Source: Treponema vincentii F0403 (GTDB lineage: Bacteria; Spirochaetota; Spirochaetia; Treponematales; Treponemataceae). Taken from it: a stretch of 64,000 nt of DNA. Shown here piece by piece: positions 61,364 through 64,000 of the stretch. The DNA lies in contig NZ_KE332512.1 in the NCBI RefSeq assembly GCF_000412995.1, positions 2,017,959 to 2,081,958 of the forward strand, given 5' to 3'. The notes beneath the pieces were generated by a model that made no database searches, had not been told where the DNA came from, and worked only from the letters and a program-made list of their open reading frames with translations. The position numbers and the translations under genes are program-made. Each line of letters opens with the position of its first letter. Within the stretch, counting starts at the first letter, position 1.

Positions 61364-63259
61364 ATGGATATATCTTTTAGAGATTTAGGACTCGATGAGT
61401 CCGTATTGAATGCGGTAACGGCAAAAGGATTTGAAGAGCCGACACCCATTCAAGTGTTGGCAATTCCGCGCCTCTTAAACGGCGATGCAAATGTGATTGC
61501 AAAGGCGAGAACGGGTACCGGTAAGACCGCCGCCTACGGATTGCCGCTTGTACAGGAATTGAGGGAACCGCGGGAAAAACCGCGTGCGCTGGTATTGGTG
61601 CCTACCCGCGAACTTGCGCTGCAAGTCGCTTCGGAAATAGAATCGTTTAAAGAAGGAACCTATCCCCGTATCACGACCGTGTACGGCGGTGCATCGATTG
61701 TAGAACAACTGCGGAACTTAAAACGCGGATGCGAAATTGTTGCGGGAACCCCCGGCCGTGTTATCGATCATTTGGAGCGCGGCTCGCTGAATTTGGACAG
61801 TATCGAATATTTTATTTTAGATGAAGCTGATGAAATGCTGAATATGGGCTTTATCGAAGATATCGAGACGATATTTAAAAAAGCAAACCCCGATTCGCGG
61901 GTACTGATGTTTTCCGCGACTATGCCTAAGCAAATTCTTAAAATCGCTGCCGACTTTATGGGCGAATATGAAATTGTAGAAGAAGAAGCGTCGGAAGAAC
62001 CGCTGCCGCTTACCGAGCAGTTTTTTTGGATGGTGCGGGAAGAGGACAAGACCGAAGCCCTCGTCCGCCTTATCGACACGGCGGAAAACTTTTATGGGCT
62101 GGTATTTTGCCAGACTAAGGTTGACGCCGATGCCGTTGCGAAAGAACTTGATGAACGACATTACGAAGCCGCCGCCTTGCACGGAGATATTCCGCAGGGG
62201 CAACGCGAAAAAATCTTGAGCCGTTTTCGGGCGGGGAAAACCCGCATTTTAGTTGCAACCGATGTTGCCGCCCGCGGTATCGACATCGAAGGGATTACGC
62301 ACGTCGTTAACTACTCTATCCCGTACGACGGCCCCACGTATACTCACCGTATCGGCAGAACCGGACGGGCGGGCGCAAAGGGTACGGCGGTAAGCTTTAT
62401 CCGCCCGAATGAGCGGCGCAGGATCGACTATCTGCGCCGCCATGCGCGGGGAGAGCTGCTGGAGGGAAAGATTCCTTCCATAGAAAAAGTTCTTGCGCAA
62501 AAACAGGACAGGCTCTTTTCCGATTTGCGGCGGCAGATTGGCGCCATCCGTACCGAGCATACCATCAACAAACCCTTTATCGAACTTGCCCGGGAACTGT
62601 TAGCCGGAAATAAGGCAAGTCTCGCTGCCACTGAAGAAACCGCCGCTGATGGTACCGATACCGCTGTTGCAAATACTGCAAACGTTGACGAAGCCGTTGC
62701 TTTCGGCGCTGAGGCCGCGGTATCCGGCGTCAAGCATATTGACAGCGCCGAGCTGCTTGCCGCCGTCCTGCAGCTGCACTACGGTTCGGTACTGTCGGCA
62801 TCCCACTATCGGAATATCAAAATTCCCCGCAGCGAAGAGAAGCGGGGAAAATCTTCCGGGGAGAATACCATACGGCTCTATGTCGGACTGGGCAGAAAAG
62901 ACGGAACAAGCAAGCGGAGTCTTGCGCAGTTTTTCAGCACGCTACTTTCCATCCCCGAACACGCAGTTGACCGTATCGAATTATTCGACCGTTTTTCGCT
63001 TGCGGACTTACCCGCCGATGCGGCTCATGAGGCGCTCAGACTTTCAAAGAAAAGAGCGAATATGCCGCATATCCACATCGATACAAAATCCGATAATGTA
63101 ACCGACAAAAACGCCCAGCCTGCAGGCTCTGCAAAAAAAAGCCCTTCACGCAAACTGCGCGAAGGGAACCGGCGCGAAGCTTTTTTCCGCGAAAAGGACA
63201 CAAGAAAAAAGCATCCTCTCAGCGCAGGCTCCGCAGCGGCCTACAAGAAGCGGAAATAG
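61364..63259 (+). CDS. DEAD-box RNA helicase with DbpA RNA-binding domain
   Basis: About 631 residues from ATG 61364 (MDISFRDLGLDESVLNAVTAKGFEEPTPIQ, the Q motif). Motifs: ARTGTGKTAAYG (I), PTRELALQ (Ia), GTPGRVID (Ib), DEADEML (II), FSATMP (III), VATDVAARGIDI (V), HRIGRTGRAGAKG (VI). An Ala/Thr-rich linker (~430-470) precedes a C-terminal DbpA-type domain (NTIRLYVGLGRKDG, RIELFDRFSLADLP) and a basic tail. Likely acts in ribosome assembly or RNA decay. No clear ribosome site at this start. Confidence 0.92.
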   Translation: MDISFRDLGLDESVLNAVTAKGFEEPTPIQVLAIPRLLNGDANVIAKARTGTGKTAAYGLPLVQELREPREKPRALVLVPTRELALQVASEIESFKEGTYPRITTVYGGASIVEQLRNLKRGCEIVAGTPGRVIDHLERGSLNLDSIEYFILDEADEMLNMGFIEDIETIFKKANPDSRVLMFSATMPKQILKIAADFMGEYEIVEEEASEEPLPLTEQFFWMVREEDKTEALVRLIDTAENFYGLVFCQTKVDADAVAKELDERHYEAAALHGDIPQGQREKILSRFRAGKTRILVATDVAARGIDIEGITHVVNYSIPYDGPTYTHRIGRTGRAGAKGTAVSFIRPNERRRIDYLRRHARGELLEGKIPSIEKVLAQKQDRLFSDLRRQIGAIRTEHTINKPFIELARELLAGNKASLAATEETAADGTDTAVANTANVDEAVAFGAEAAVSGVKHIDSAELLAAVLQLHYGSVLSASHYRNIKIPRSEEKRGKSSGENTIRLYVGLGRKDGTSKRSLAQFFSTLLSIPEHAVDRIELFDRFSLADLPADAAHEALRLSKKRANMPHIHIDTKSDNVTDKNAQPAGSAKKSPSRKLREGNRREAFFREKDTRKKHPLSAGSAAAYKKRK

Positions 63260-63269
63260 CCTGTTAAGC

Positions 63270-63425
63270 AGTGTAACATCCATGTACACTTTTTTCCGAC
63301 ATACATCCGTGTATGTCGGAAAAAAACGAGTTTTGTGCACAAAACTCGCTGCTGCGTAGAACCACCGCCATCCGTGGCGGTACTGATACACGGTAAGAAA
63401 TGTACTTCCTTGTACATTTCTTACC
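63270..63425. repeat. Array of five hairpins with TCC apices
   Basis: AGTGTA(A)CAT-CC-ATGTACACT (63270-63290); a 16-bp stem around TCCG (63290-63325, core CCGACATACA/TGTATGTCGG); CGAGTTTTGTG/CACAAAACTCG (63327-63348); ACCGCCA-TCCG-TGGCGGT (63364-63381); GGTAAGAAATGTAC / GTACATTTCTTACC around TTCCTT (63392-63425). A further CTTATCC-GACG-GGATAAG is at 63467-63484. It fills the 319-base gap between convergent genes. Confidence 0.75.
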
Positions 63426-63578
63426 TGCGAGAGTATATGTTTTTATTGACCGCGGAATGTGGTACTCTTATCCGACGGGATAAGGGGGCAGGCAGCAGGT
63501 TAACCGTACCGAATATATTTTACGCGGTTAGTCTGAGTTAGGTTTTATCGCTATAATAGCAACCGCATAATTTTCACC

Positions 63579-64000
63579 TCAAATCAACTGATTGAGTTTT
63601 TCGCTGATGAATTCGCTTTTTTCTTTTAAACCGATATTGCCGGTTTCGAGCATGATGACGTTCGGCTGTTTTGCATCGAGTTTAACCCGACCCGCCGATT
63701 CCTTTATCATGCGGAGCAGTTTATCGATAGAGATTTTTGAGACCTTCGCAAAGGTGATGCGCACCGTTCCGTTCCGTTCTTTAAGCGAAGCGATTGCAAG
63801 TTTTGCACAGATAATTTTTATCTCGGCAAGGGAAAGCAGGCTTTCCGCTTCTTCCGGAGCGGGTCCGAACCGATCGGACAGTTCCGCATAGAGCCTGTCC
63901 AACTCCTCCGCAGTACGGACGGCGGCAATCTTTTTATAAATTTCCATTTTTGTTTCCGGCACGCGGATATAACTGTCGGGGATAAAGCCCGTGTACTCAA
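63579..64000 (-). CDS. mfd: Transcription-repair coupling factor Mfd, C-terminal part
   Basis: The frame is open to the right edge; about 140 C-terminal residues are in the window. GFIPDSYIRVPETKMEIYKKIAAV, then LYAELSDRFGPAPEEAESLLSLAEIKIICAKLAI, fit the TRCF C-terminal domain (D7) that follows the translocase module. Mfd removes stalled RNA polymerase and recruits UvrA. Convergent with the helicase gene. Confidence 0.88.
   Translation of the reverse strand, partial: EYTGFIPDSYIRVPETKMEIYKKIAAVRTAEELDRLYAELSDRFGPAPEEAESLLSLAEIKIICAKLAIASLKERNGTVRITFAKVSKISIDKLLRMIKESAGRVKLDAKQPNVIMLETGNIGLKEKSEFISEKLNQLI

Noticed and set aside
63545-63560. Plus-strand TATAAT near 63553 as a promoter
   Set aside because: No matching -35 and no plus-strand gene follows it.

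Overview
The window looks like chromosomal DNA of a host-associated spirochaete, most likely an oral-type Treponema. This is inferred from a full-length pyruvate:ferredoxin oxidoreductase, tandem TlyC/CorC-like CBS proteins, several lipoproteins and beta-barrel proteins built from InlB-like and bacterial-repeat modules, and the general gene style; no rRNA or species marker is present. One tRNA gene (Asn, GTT) is seen.

Layout. 1-8.5 kb: two CBS/HlyC membrane proteins, galK, nifJ and an outer-membrane-type protein. 8.5-12.7 kb: a 1382-residue repeat lipoprotein. 12.7-17 kb: a mobile-element graveyard with an Rpn-like fragment, a SIR2-like fragment cut by a defective IS3-family element, and a second transposase with several frameshifts. 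17-24 kb: a ketopantoate-reductase-like gene, hypotheticals, a DUF4261 protein, a large secreted protein, and a PadR/CPBP pair behind a perfect 26-bp palindrome. 24-32 kb: a redox/esterase accessory region with two exported flavodoxins, an aldo/keto reductase with a divergent LysR regulator, two exported esterases, a 36-codon small ORF, and gene remnants (flavodoxin, alcohol dehydrogenase, TetR, HxlR). 32-38 kb: an AT-rich restriction-modification island (nuclease-methylase plus a three-TRD specificity protein) between radical SAM and uridine phosphorylase fragments. 39-49 kb: clpB, the TrkA/TrkH potassium system, and a pxpA-transporter-pxpB-pxpC 5-oxoproline operon. 49-54 kb: tRNA-Asn, grpE, dnaK, dnaJ, then a BrnT/BrnA toxin-antitoxin pair. 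55-64 kb: two co-directional InlB-repeat lipoproteins, a beta-barrel protein, ogt, a DbpA-domain RNA helicase and the 3' end of mfd.

Three things go beyond ordinary annotation. First, simple-sequence contingency loci: a 14-bp G tract forms most of the 18-bp spacer between a consensus -35 and -10 in front of the lipoprotein pair; a CCAGCAG heptamer (5 copies) sits in frame inside the specificity gene, where slippage would switch a three-TRD protein to a two-TRD one; and an AATTATG heptamer array lies between clpB and trkA. Second, several families of structured intergenic elements. One flanks dnaJ and occurs in reduced form before galK; its copies share single-stranded linkers while stems differ by compensatory changes. 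A second lies after lysR and pxpC with covarying stems. A third is a string of hairpins with TCC/GGA at almost every apex, at 24.4 and 63.3 kb. Third, unusual translation starts: pxpB seems to begin with ACG, and the specificity gene has no standard start for its first 58 codons.

Functional names rest on motifs read by eye; no database search was possible.
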